Assembly (NCBI RefSeq): GCF_002775205.1
Contig: NC_036445.1
Coordinates: 2,934,802-2,998,801, forward strand
DNA: 64,000 bases
DNA from: Xiphophorus maculatus
Taxonomy: Eukaryota; Chordata; Actinopteri; Cyprinodontiformes; Poeciliidae
Reading direction: 5' to 3'
The notes beneath the pieces are model-generated. The model was given only the letters and a program-made list of their open reading frames with translations, ran no database searches and had not been told where the DNA came from. Shown piece after piece: positions 25,891-37,700 of this stretch (positions within the stretch are counted from its first letter, which is position 1; every line of letters begins with the position of its first letter). The position numbers and the translations under genes were made by a program.

Positions 25891-27430
25891 CAGACAAAAA
25901 TATCCCCTCTTACATGGACTCATATAATATTAATCTTTTACAGTACAATGTAGCTCAATATGTAAAAACTTTTACTAATCACAATTGCATAAAAACTGCT
26001 GGTGTTATTTTTAATTCACAGATCAGTGAATCCTGGTCATTATGGATAATTAAACCATTAAATATCAAGAATATCTCATCAGTACAAGTGTTACTAATTA
26101 ATACACACACTTAGATTTTTGTCAAGAAATAAAAACTTTAAATCATGTCTCATTTTGATCATTTTGTTGTATTTTTCCATCACACACCATCTAAATAAAT
26201 ACCGATGTTTGTAGTTTAGCATACAATTGGAAAAAGGTTCGAGTGGTAGGAACACGTTGATCTGTATTATGTTTCTTTGTAGCCAACAAAAACACAGTTC
26301 TAAAATGAGACACAGGGAGAAGAAAAAGATGAAGCAGAGTTTAAAACATTAAACAGATTTTATCTCAATATGTACTGACTGTGTCAGGAAGTAAAAGCTC
26401 GTCTCAGTCAGCAGTTTGAGTGAGGAAGTTAAAAATAGGATGACAGCAGGCTGAAGATTATAGGGAAGGAAAGTGGTTTCATTCAAACCTTAACTCAGTC
26501 TCATCATATTGATCTTTTTTTAGAGAAGTTACTCAAATAGATGACATATAAACATCTCCTCCAATCAGAGTCCCACGTTCAGGAGCTCCCAGGTGTCCAA
26601 GTAAGCAATGAGGTCAGTGATCCATGCTGGTTTCATTTAACTCGATCCCAGCATGTAAAGCCGAAGGTGAAAAAATATCAGGAATTACAGCTCATAACAA
26701 AGTTGCAGCTCTATATCCAAAGTTTTTCTATTAACAGAAAGACCTCAGTAAATATTGTCCTGTTCGTCTTATGACAGATTTTTACATAAAACAAGAGACG
26801 ATTAGTGACAAACCTAAAAAGTAGAAAAAGATTAATATCTGGTGCAAAACTCACAGTTTTTATTTTGTGGGACTTGTGTTAACCATGTGATGTTAATGGT
26901 TTTTCACACCTTTTGCCACAACTGTTGCTTCTTAAAGGCAATTTATTATTTGCCATAATAAAAAAAATCCCTTCTTAGATCAACTCAGATGTTAGTGGTT
27001 TTTCATACCTTTGATATATACTTATCAAAAAGATAAGTATATAAAAAAATATTTAAACTTTCTTTGCATTTTGTGGCCGTTCATGAAACTGTGGGAAAAG
27101 ATCATAAGAAGATGATCTTTCCATCAGTAACGATCGTTGGAATATTTACACCCACAGAAAATCACAAGGGTGGGAGTGGAATAGGGTAGGCAGTATTAAA
27201 TGACATTTAGTTATATACAACGTTTTACAGAGTTAGACAGGTATTAATAATCGGTGCATGAACGTGTCTTTAGCAAAAACTAAAAGTGCTAATTTCTTCA
27301 GCAAGTATATATTTCCAAATAATTTCTGTTACTGTTTTTTTATACAAAATGATAAAAAAAACCCCAACAGATATACAAAAGTAAAGAAAAAGTAATACAT
27401 GTATATCTATTTAAATTTCAAAACAAGATC
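25891..27430. other. Intergenic DNA between receptor B and gene C
   Basis: No exon recognised. A partial third copy of the promoter-distal block of the receptor duplication lies at about 26880-26960, and an inverted repeat (TATACTTATC ... GATAAGTATA) at about 27014-27038. Confidence 0.5.
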
Positions 27431-27550
27431 TTAGAAGTGAACGACTTTCCATTTCAAATCAGGTTTTTCTGAGCTTTCGGCAAAGTCCAACGCTTCTTTA
27501 AAGTTGTTCTGTACTTTTCGTTGGAGGTTTTCTTTATTAGCTGCATTTAT
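27431..27550 (-). other. Possible alternative terminal exon of gene C
   Basis: After an acceptor-like ATCCTCAG (27558-27551) the - strand is open in phase 0 for 39 codons to TAA 27433-27431, starting INAANKENLQRKVQ and ending WKVVHF. The sequence is charged and would suit a cytoplasmic tail. The main gene C model stops earlier, at 27634, and joining this exon would require an unproven weak donor before that stop. It may be 3' UTR. Confidence 0.25.
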
Positions 27551-27633
27551 CTGAGGATTGAACAGGAAAAATGTACGATGTTAATAAATGCATTGTATAA
27601 TTACAACTATAATAGAGTGACTCACCTGCTGTC

Positions 27634-29782
27634 TTACATTAACCCTTTCAGATTAATTACACTGATGACCAAAGCTGAGAATGACCAACAGGGGGCAGTA
27701 CAGGATGCTGTGTATGACAGAGAGGTTTCAGTCAAACAGAAGCAGAAACGACGTACAGTGAACATCTTACCTCTCAGATCCAGAACAGCAGAGTTTTCCT
27801 TCCTGGTCACCATGTTTCTGGCAGTGCAGGTGTAATTCCCAATGTCTTTAGCCTCTAACGTCTCTATGACAAACATGGAGGTGTTGACATGCGTTTCATT
27901 TCCATTAAATGTCCAGCTGAAGTTTGCTGGAGGAACAGAAACTGCTGTGCACTGCAGTGTCACTCTGTGGCCAGGCCAAGCTGCTGACGGCCCAATCACT
28001 GACATGTTATACGGCCCGTCTGCACAGAAAGATATTACATGTCGGGTCAAAGCTATAAAATGCTGACCTGTGGTCAACAGCTGAAATAAATCTTGAGTTG
28101 TACAGTACTTACAGTTGACAGTGAGATGGAGAGCCGCAGTCTGGCTGCTGACTGGGTTGCTGACTCTACACTGGTAGTTCCCTTGGTTGGAGCTGAAAAC
28201 GGGTTGCATGAACACGGTCCTGTTGTCCATCGATAAGCTGAAGCTCTGCCCGAAATCAAGAGGACGGCCATCTTTCATCCACTCTCTGGTGATGACGGAG
28301 CCGGAGGCCTCGCAGGTGAGGCTGGTGGAGGTTTGATTTTCTATCAGGACGTCTGCAGGGCTGCGAATGCTGGCTGCAGTTATCAGCACTGGTGGTGACA
28401 ATTTCAGACAATAACTAACTACAAGAGTTCAACAAAATATCCTGATAAACCTTTGTGATATCAAATTGATTAGACCAAGAAATAACAGATGTGACTATGT
28501 CTGAATTTCGGTTTGAATTGTTGATTTTTACAGTTCTGTAAAGTAAAGTTGTTTTTTTTACATTATTTATAAGTTCATTAGTGTCAAAATAAACATTTTA
28601 TTTCAGTTCTTCCACCACATATAAATACATAATTTTAATGTCTATATATGTGAAATCTTTTATGCAAGAAGGCACAATTAAAGCTTTTTAGCACATAAAT
28701 GATTGAAAGGAGATATTAATAAAGGATTTATAGTGAATTACATCTGATTAGATGACTAGAAAATGTTTAGTATCTGTTGTGTCCTGCTTCTTAAAAACAG
28801 ATTCAAAACAAAGCAAAAATATAAAAATAAACATGAAGTCTAAAGCTAAGATGTCAACTACATATTAATATATAAATACAGTGAAAATAAGTAAACATTT
28901 TAATGAAAATAAAGAAACATATATTTGGTATAAAACATGAATTGATTAATTTTTAAACGGGTACTAAGCATAACCAGAGAGTACATGTTGCAGAATTTTA
29001 AATATATTCTAAGAAAAACATATTTTATTTGGTGGTTTAATAAATAAGAAATGATCTTTTAAAAAAATGAGCTTGAATTTTTTTGGTTGTCTGTCAGTTG
29101 TCTTTTTTTTAAACTCAATTTTATTTTAAAACTCATTAAATACCAAACTTTTGAGCCGAGTTTTGTGTTTTCTGAGATGTTTTATCCATCTGGTTATTGT
29201 ATTTCTCCCGTATCCACCATTATTCCTTTAGGAAACATTCATTTTCAGATGGATTTATTCCTTATTTCCCCCCATAGTGTCTAAAGACCCACCATACACA
29301 TTGAGAGTGATCCTCCCCATTCTCTGCAGGCCCCCGTCTGGTATGATGGTGAGTGTGTACTCCCCGCTGTCCTCCAGCACCAGGTTCCTGAGCTCCAGCG
29401 CTCCTGTGGCTCGATCTAATGAGATCCTGTTGCTGTGTCCCGGCTCTGTGATGTTGGTGCTGGTGGAAGTGATGATGTTCACGCCTTTAAAGCTCCAGCT
29501 GACAGACAGAAATGGTCTCTGTGGGGGGCTGAGGCTGGTGGTGAACTTCACTCTGCCTCCTACGGCTCCACTCAGCGGTCCTGGGTTTAAAATATTCTCT
29601 CCTGAACACACTGCTTTTTAAACCCAAGAGGAAAGAAAAATGGTCAAAACTTTAATAACCCTGCAAGTACCGCAGGGTTACTGATCATTAAAAATAGACA
29701 TTTTATTTCTCTCTCTGTGTGAAAATCAACTAAATTTACCTGATAACAGCAGCATCACAGCAGCCCAGAAGCTCGTGTCCAT
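27634..29782 (-). CDS. CEACAM-like adhesion molecule, three Ig domains (gene C)
   Basis: Five exons on the - strand: 29782-29740 (signal, [14 protein letters not shown]), 29610-29293 (N-domain IgV), 28388-28113 (Ig), 28019-27771 (Ig) and 27707-27634 (end, TAA). They sum to 960 nt, 319 residues, and all junctions are phase 1. The N domain has no Cys at the usual B and F strand positions (VKFTTSL, GEYTLTI), as in mammalian CEACAM N domains, and carries [11 protein letters not shown] and [14 protein letters not shown]. The two C2-type domains have normal Cys pairs (SLTCEAS/YQCRV and TLQCTA/YTCTA) and several N-glycosylation sites. The last exon adds only about 24 mostly hydrophobic residues with no cytoplasmic tail, compatible with a GPI-anchor signal or a short membrane anchor. 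A good donor follows the stop, so an alternative 3' end is possible. Role: cell-cell recognition, inferred. Confidence 0.78.
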
Positions 29783-29799
29783 GCTTTCAATGGATTTTT

Positions 29800-31960
29800 A
29801 AAATATTGTCTGAGTCCAGCACAAGGTTTGAAATGCAGTCGTAGGTTCTCCTGCTCTTTTATTGTCCAACAGACACGACCAACTCCAGCCCCCCACTCAC
29901 TAATGCAAAGAACAAATAATGTTTACTCTGCTTGTGCACATACATCTAAATGCCTGTGGGTAAATGCAATCAAGAGTTACGTACGTTCTTCCTAAGGGGC
30001 TTTTCATGGAAGAGTGCTTCAGCTACATTTGAAATGGAAGATGAGAATGGGTCTCCTTCCAGTATGGTCTTTGATATCTGGTTTCTGTACAAGTTTTCTA
30101 GTCATATCTTGAACTCAATACAGCATAGAAAGGTAGAGTTTGAATAAAACTAAAACAGTTTCAAGAAGTTTAGGGAGTTTGGAGAATGTCAAGTTGTTTG
30201 TATGAATAAATTTGCATTAAAATGTTACATTTGTTGAATTACAGCTTTGGGATAAAAAGTAATCTCATTAATTTATTGATTACTTCTTAAAATATCCATT
30301 GGTTTTTCAAGGATTTGGCTTGATAATTTATTTTCCCTGACCAGATTGTGTGCATGTTCATGTCTACGTATCGATGAAACCTGCAGTTCAGCAGTTCAGA
30401 CTCTGACTCACGTTGGTGATGCTGTGACCATCGGTTTTTATGAGCGTTTCAAGCTTTTGAGGGTTCCTGTTTGGGAAGATGCAGCGATCCGTAGCGTTCC
30501 TTCAGGAGGACGATCAAAGACGTCCAGGAGACACTCAGGCTCCATCTGACAGCTTTGCAAACAGAAAGTTCATTCAAAACCTTCAGACAACCTGAACAAT
30601 AGATTTAAAAAAACAACCTCGCTCGCTCTCCTGGGTCCTGTGGTGCACTTTGTGCCAACCATCCATTAAATTACACCCACAAGGAGGACTTTTCAAAACA
30701 GCTCTGACAACCACTGGTTCAAGGTAATTTTCCATCATTTACTCTCATGCTAGGGTAAGAAAATATGGACATGTCACACCAATACATATCTGAGATCAGG
30801 AGTGGCCTAGAGTGTACGTAGTACAAAGCTTCAGGAAATAATAAGTGGTTGAAATTGCATAAATAAGACTTTAGCATTAGTTTGGTTTATTTGGAAATTC
30901 TTACAGGACAAATTAGTAAGAAGCAGGAGAAGGATATATGACCTGGGTGCACCAGAAATCTGTAAAAATCAGAACCAAGATCAACATCAACGCTTTGAAT
31001 ACAAAATGCATGAAGGTTCAGCCAGTAAAGAAAGAAAAGCAGTCAAATCCTACAAAACTGTCATTTTCTAATCATATTGCTCAGACATAATCAGGACGTC
31101 TGCATCATGGACTATCACCTCTACTGCTTCACCAGGTGACATCCCATACCTCAACTTTTCATGTATAATCTTTGAGGTGTTGGCACTATCTCAAAAGTTT
31201 AACATCCACGGTCTTCTTTACAATATTAGGGTGCAGCAAATCAGCAGAAAGGAAAATAAATTAACCAAAATGCTGTAATCTGTATTCTCGCTGCATATGA
31301 TGCTTTCACATAGCTCAAACAAAAATATGTAAATTATTTAATATTACAGCATAATCTTTTTATATATTTTGGCAATTTATCAACAGAACAGAAAAAAGAT
31401 ATTTTACAGGTACTTTACAGAAAAAGCACAGCTCATACGGCAGAGGGATCAGTGATCAGGAAGGACCAGTGTAGCAGAGTAGATGTTTTTTATCCCCCCA
31501 ACTGTTTTTCCAGGAAACACATAAAATGTGAAAGCAAATATCTCTCCACCTGCCATTTTATGGGCACTTTAATCTGTACTCACAGAGCTACAGTGGTGTT
31601 TTTGTTTTAGATTTTGTGAATTTGAAAACAGCAGATTATGGCCCTGCTACCAAACAGTGTATTACTATGGAAGACATATTTAAGATACTCCTTTTAATAG
31701 AACAAAGAAAAGATAAATATCACAAAACACATCTGTGCAAAAAGTTGTTTGTGAAGCCTATATAACAGATTTGCATATACTAACAGTATGTGGATGCGTT
31801 TCATTATTAAGCTGAACTTTTCTGTCTAAAAACCAATTTGTTGAAATAATGGTGCAACATCCAGATGTTATGAATGTAGTTATTCCAGTAGCTTTTGAGC
31901 CGTCACAGTCTGGGAAATCTGAATGAGAAAGGTTTGGAATGAATTATTATGATTTTTGTT
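29800..31960. other. Intergenic DNA upstream of gene C
   Basis: No exon could be supported. The only stretch with unusual base composition is 30346-30549, which is open for 67 codons on the + strand; it matched no family I know. The rest is AT-rich without recognised features. Confidence 0.45.
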
Positions 31961-31969
31961 AAACTTACT

Positions 31970-32700
31970 TTAACACATCAGATGTTAGAGACATTTTCTT
32001 TAAACTGTTTCTGCCTGTGACCGTTAACTTGTGGCTCCCTGTTTCTCGGTTTTTCGGTGTGCGTCTCGCTGTCAGAGCTTCGACTCGACTGGATGACACG
32101 CGGCGCTTCGTGACTGTTGGCTGGTTTTCCATTAAAAAGCCAAGTGAACCTTGTTGAAGGCCCAGACATTGTGAAGCAGTAGAGCATTGTGAAATCTCCT
32201 GTGTGCACTGAGGCAGGTCCTTTAATGGTTGAGCTGTCAGGTCCATCAGGAACGCACTTTATGTCAGAGGAGTCAGAGTGTTGGAAATAATCTGGTTTGG
32301 CAGCAGTTGTTATAGATTTAGGTTGTTTTGCAACCAACACTCCTCAGTTTGAGTGGTGTGTGTAATTTAAATGGCAGCCTATAAGGATCAAGTATAATAC
32401 TGGAAAAAATTCAATTAAAAAACATGTTTAACAACATATAGATAACGATTGTATAGTTACAGATCACTTGTGGTATTACTGAGATGATTAAACATGACAT
32501 TCAAACCAGCACTTTAGAAAACAGGGACTCTGGTCATATTGGGTCACAGTTACTATAACGAGACTGGATCCATCAGTGATCTGAACTCTGGCTGTAACTT
32601 CAGAACCGCTTTTCATCCAAAAGAAAGACGGAGAAGAACAAGAGCAGGAGCAAAACACACTGATGGAGGCACTTCAAATTATTTTCTAGAAGTTGTGTAT
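31970..32700 (-). pseudogene. Decayed CEACAM-like gene, two Ig-domain remnants
   Basis: At about 32260-32080 (- strand) a C2-type domain start is readable: DGPDSSTIKGPASVHTGDF, a Cys in LYCF, then RFTWLFNGKPANS, after which the frame leaves the Ig pattern with no second Cys. At about 32690-32540 a second remnant lines up by nucleotide sequence with the Ser/Cys-rich domains of genes D and E (counterpart of [16 protein letters not shown] ... VQITDGGS) but carries stops and frame changes. No signal, membrane or tail exon was found. It is probably a dead duplicate between genes C and D. Confidence 0.6.
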
Positions 32701-33886
32701 TTTTTTTTTATTTACTGTGAAGTTTTATCTTAGAGCCCATCAGTCAAGAGATTTATTAGAAGAAGTTTTTTTCACCGTCAGACAGAAATGAATTTAAGAA
32801 AAAATGGAGACAAAGTTGAAACAATGTTTGTTTTCCTGCTTAACTTGAAACCAGTCTCCCCTAAAAGGTTTTATAACGTAGTCTAAAAACAAATTTAACA
32901 GAAAATTTGGATCCAGTGGCAAAGAGAATGAGTTTTATCCATCAAATAAAAAATAAAATATTTGGATTTGATTTGCTATCTGTGAATTCAATTCAACAAA
33001 ATTATTTTTGTCTTTGCCACTTTAGAAGTTGCTGAATATTTTCACCAACTGGAAAATAAATAGTATCTTCTAACTCTGCTCATATATATAGATTTATCTT
33101 TTCAACAATTTACATCATCTCTCTGCATTAACCTCCTGCATGTGTTTAACTGTGCAGTTCCTGCAGCATCTGTTTATTTCAGAATCAGCCACATGGCAGA
33201 GCCACACATCAAAGCTGCTCCTGCTGCTGGAAGCATAATAAATACCCAACAAGCTGGATTTACGTTTTATTGCATCAGATTTGGAAAAACTCCAGCAGGG
33301 ACTGTGTAGACCAACTTCTTTTCTGATTTACAATTTCATCAGATCAAATTAAAACACTGCTGTAATGACAATGATTATTAAACATGAGGTTTCTTTGTAA
33401 ACCTTGACTTTTCACACTGATATTTTTAGTTCTGTTGCTGTTACTTTCAGAAATCTAAAGGGAAATTAATCTTGAAACAGTAAAATGCACTGAAATAGTT
33501 GTACATTTACCAAACTGTTAACAGTTTCATCTTTTCAGGAACAAATGACTCAGTTCTCTTTTTGTTTAATAGCTAAACTATGTTTAATTCTCAGTTCAAT
33601 ATTTCTGAAGTGTTCACTTGACTTTTGTCTCTAAAATCAATAAAACAACAATATTCAAACAGATAACAGACTATCCACATTATTTGAGGATCAGGAAAAG
33701 CAAATGATAAATAGCTAAATAAATAAACACAACAACCAGTGGCCACCAAGGTGCTTGAACAAAGTAATCAATTATTTCCTGCTTGACTGACTTTAATCAT
33801 TTTTTGTAAGTGAGTAGGGAGTGGATTACTCCAACTGCTGTGTTAGAGAATTATCTATATAAGAACATACAGTATATAACTCCACC

Positions 33887-33966
33887 ACAGTTAGTTATAA
33901 CTAACTGTGTTGTGTTTATTACAACAGGTGTTGTAATAAACACCTGTTGTGTGTTTACAACAGGTG
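33887..33966. repeat. Cluster of three adjacent palindromes
   Basis: 33887-33908 is a perfect 22-bp palindrome (ACAGTTAGTTA and its complement). 33915-33940 has 12-bp arms (TTTATTACAACA) around GG. 33941-33966 has 10-bp arms (CACCTGTTGT / ACAACAGGTG) around six bases. Four CACCTG/CAGGTG E-box sequences result between 33925 and 33966. Confidence 0.9.
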
Positions 33967-34303
33967 TTGTAATAAATACCTGTTGTATAATTTTCTCTGT
34001 GATTATTTCTGGTTCATAATCTAAAACTACATAATCCAGAGCTTGAACATTCAACAGGAAACAGACGTGATCTTATTCATGAGAAAAAACAAATTAACAT
34101 CTATTCTCCACTCCCACACACACCTGCCATCTTTTCAAACTTCTGTCAAGCGTGAAAAAGTGTCTAATTGAGCGTCATGTGGATTTTAACCACTAGAGGG
34201 AGACAATTTGATGCTTTTGGAGGCTGAAAGCCTCTGATGTACAAATAAAAGCTTTTGGAATATAAGTAATCCATACTTACATTCACTATTAATATATATG
34301 CCT

Positions 34304-34337
34304 TATATATTAATAGTACTAGTACTATTAATATATA
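34304..34337. repeat. Perfect 34-bp AT-rich palindrome
   Basis: The sequence is self-complementary about the centre between 34320 and 34321 (AGTACT|AGTACT core) for 17 bp on each side. Confidence 0.9.
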
Positions 34338-34507
34338 TAAAACTGAATAGACACAGATTTTTTAAAAGGGTATTGTTGTCAGATTTAAGATTTATTAAAG
34401 ATTTATGAAATGTTTTTATTATTGTATCTTTCAAAACAATCATTTACCTATCTATACACATTATTGGCAGTCCTTTAGGTGTGTAAATTTTATTTGTCTT
34501 TATTGAT

Positions 34508-34632
34508 CTATGGAAACACAACAACAGGAAAAACAAAACAAAAAACAGTAAACATACGATAAAAAGTCTTTTCCCTTCCTCTAACTGGTAATGTAGTTTC
34601 ATGATTCTTCTTTTTTTGATAACCTACAGAAT
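34508..34632 (-). other. Possible terminal tail exon of gene D
   Basis: A stretch following ATTCTGTAG near 34632 reads in phase 0 as VIKKRRIMKLHYQLEEGKR after the exon at 34757-34794, turning IYDE into IYDEV. The frame then runs into a T-rich hydrophobic stretch, so the real end of the protein is uncertain. Confidence 0.3.
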
Positions 34633-34756
34633 AAAGGAAAATATAAAGGAAAAGATTAGTAACATAATGGTTAACTTTATTATGCATGTTGTCATTAAGA
34701 ATTGATTGCTTATCAAAAATTAACTGACCTTTTAACAAAGAAAGCAGATTTTATAC

Positions 34757-37700
34757 CTCATCATAAATCTGTGACATTGTCTCGTACACATGATCTGAGG
34801 AAAATAACAACCATGTTTTAATCATTCAGTTTTTAAATCATTCTGAAACATTTCACTGTAGGAAGAAAACTTTGAAAGTGGTGAATAAACTATTAATCAA
34901 TTAAATGTTTCTCCACTATTTTAAAAGGAAAATAACCATCAAAACTAAAACCTTTTTTATTACATTGATATGAAATTTCTATTTTCATCCACTATTTTCA
35001 ACACTAATTTCTGTTGATGAGCATTGGAGGAAATGTGTCCTGAGCATCTCAAAACTTAACACTTTTTTCCTGTAATACTATGAGGCAGAACCAACACAAT
35101 GGACCTGACCCAAACACATAAAGGTCAACATGCACCACGCACCTGATGGTGCAAACGCAGAGATGTGAGCACGATGTGCATGGCACACAAAAACAACATC
35201 TGACCCACACAGGGCCCCAATGAACACAATATTATGCAGACACACACACACAGACATATATCTACAGCCTGTTTCTTACATCTTACAGTAAATAATAAAA
35301 AAGGAAAACAAAGCCTACCTGATGGACGTGAAGACTCCCTCTGCCAGTTCTTAGGCTCAGGTCTCCTGTCTGTGACAGCTAGAGGATGAGAAAGTAAAGT
35401 GATAACATTTTCTTATGATTTATTTTATTTAAAACATGGGCAGCATACATTAACCACAAGAGGAGAGATTTATTGTATCAGGTTAAAGCTCTCAGTGCTA
35501 ATTTCCGCCTGCAGTCCCCAACCCAGCTGCTTCATTTCTACTCGTTTTTGGCAAAAGTTTAGACTAGATCTAACTGTTAAAGATTCTGTTTATTCATTTT
35601 TAGCTAGCGTCATCGCACAGTCACATTTATCTCGTGGAAAAAGCACCACCCACTAAATAAAGAAAAGTAAACTAATTACATTAGTCTCCTTCAGCTTCGA
35701 AAGGCTGGACTGCTGCATGATGAAGAGGACAGAAATATCTCAAGAGCGAGATGAAAGTTTTATTGAGAGCGACAACGAAAAAGAGAGTGAGGAAGTGTGT
35801 GTGAAGCCAGACCTGAAGGATTTTACTGCAGGACATTACACAAAAAACATAATCACATTTGACTAACATGAAAACAGTCACATCTCTAAAGTGTATTATA
35901 CACACGGTGCACAAAACCAGCCTAATGCATCTGACACACACAAATAAAGGCCAGATGCACCGTTCACACAGACAGTCTGGGTTTTCTTTCCTTCACTTGG
36001 ATTCCTCCGGTAGAATTTCTATCAGGCCAATCAATGAACAGAAGGAGAAGTTGTGAACAATGATGTCAGTTTCTGTGCTGTTTTAGATTTGTAGTCTGCC
36101 TGTAGTTTTAGCAGTGGTAGTGATGGAAGTGAACCTTTCTGTCCATGCTGGTCATGCTTCCAAATATTGAATTAACATTTCCGCCATCTCATTTTACTCA
36201 GTAGTTCTCTCTTCTCAGTGGAGAATGGACGTTTACTGGGTAAGTTTCATAGCGTCAAAGTGGCTCATTGCATACCTCCCTGGTAAATGTTAGCAACTGG
36301 GTAAAATTAAAACTGCAACAGAGTCCAAGCCTCCAGGAAGTGATTGTTTCTCAGTAGCCAAGAGCCTGGACCCTCTGTAAGAAGTAAAGTGTAGACAAGG
36401 TGCTGCTAGCATGGCAGGCAGGTCCTGGCCAACACATGATGCACGTGGTGCACACAAGCAATGCATCTTACTCACACAAGACCCAATGAACACAATGAGA
36501 TGCAGGCAAACGCATTTACATGTCTACATAACCGTTTTTTACAACTTACACTGAATAATAAAAAGGAAAACAAAGCCTACCCATTTGATGTGAACGCGCC
36601 CCTTGCCGGTTCCTAGGCTCAGGTCTTCTCTCTGTGACATCCTCCTCTAGAAAACAGACATTTGCTTCATTTCTACTTGCTTTGACAAATGTTTTAACGA
36701 GAAAACTATTTAAAGGTTTGTTTAATTATTTTTAGCTAGTTTCACTCACATTTAGTTTATGAAAAAAACACAAGCTGCTAAATAAACAGAAGTAAATGTC
36801 TTTTGAAAAAACTAGACTGTCTGATGAAGGAGAGATCAATAGGTCAAGAGCAAAGAAGTGTTAGTGAAAGTGAAAGACTAATGAAGCGTGTTTGAGGCCA
36901 GGCACACCTGCAGAATATTATTGGATGGCATTCAGAAAAAACATCCCCACATCTGACCAACATGAAAACAACCACATCCCAAAGTGCATCATAGACATGG
37001 TGCAAAAACCAGCACAATGGACCCGACACACAAATACAGGATACATGCACCTCACAGCTGAAGGCCAGTTCCTGACCTGTGCGAGCGAGATGATGTACAT
37101 GTCGCACAAAAACAATATATCTGACACACACAAGACCCAACAGGCACACACTAAAATATATGTTTATTTAGCATATTTCTTACAGTTTATGCTGAATAAT
37201 AAAAAAGAAAAACGAAGCCTACCCATTTGATATGGACGCTCCTCCCGCTGGTTCCTAGGCTCAGGTTTGTTGTCTGTGACATCCAGAGGAGCAAACGGTG
37301 AAGTTACTACATTTTGCTACTTTTGACAAACTTTTCATCGAAATGTAACTGTTTAAAAGTCTGTTTAGTAATTTTTAGCTAGCTTGACTGCACAGACACA
37401 TTTAGCTTATGGAAACAGCACCAGCTGCTAAATGAACTAAAGTAAACTAAGATAAACTAACTAATGACATTTTTGTTTAGGGTGTATGCTCACCCCCACC
37501 GACACACAGATAAAAAACTATTTAAAAGCTTTTACTCAGATTTGTCTTAACAATAAAGAGGACAAGGGGCATGAAAGACAAATAGTTATAAAAAACTTCA
37601 AAGTGCACACAGTTTGTACTTTTTTTCCTTTTCAGAGTTAGTAGGTGCTGCTTCATCTTTGCTCAACACTCTGGAAATTATGGTTGTGGCTTCTAGGTTT

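Larger units (their letters stand above)
32701..34500. other. Gene-free DNA with large palindromes
   Basis: No exon seen. It contains the perfect palindromes listed separately at 33887-33966 and 34304-34337. Confidence 0.5.

Noticed and set aside
35681-37149. Several Cys-rich - strand and + strand short frames between the 51-nt exons
   Set aside because: They fall in the duplicated intron units and recur only because the units are repeated. No signal peptide or splice logic.
35210-37150. Possible CRISPR-like or satellite array from repeated ACACA stretches
   Set aside because: Only three diverged units of unequal length, each containing a spliced exon. They are gene-internal tandem duplications in a vertebrate.
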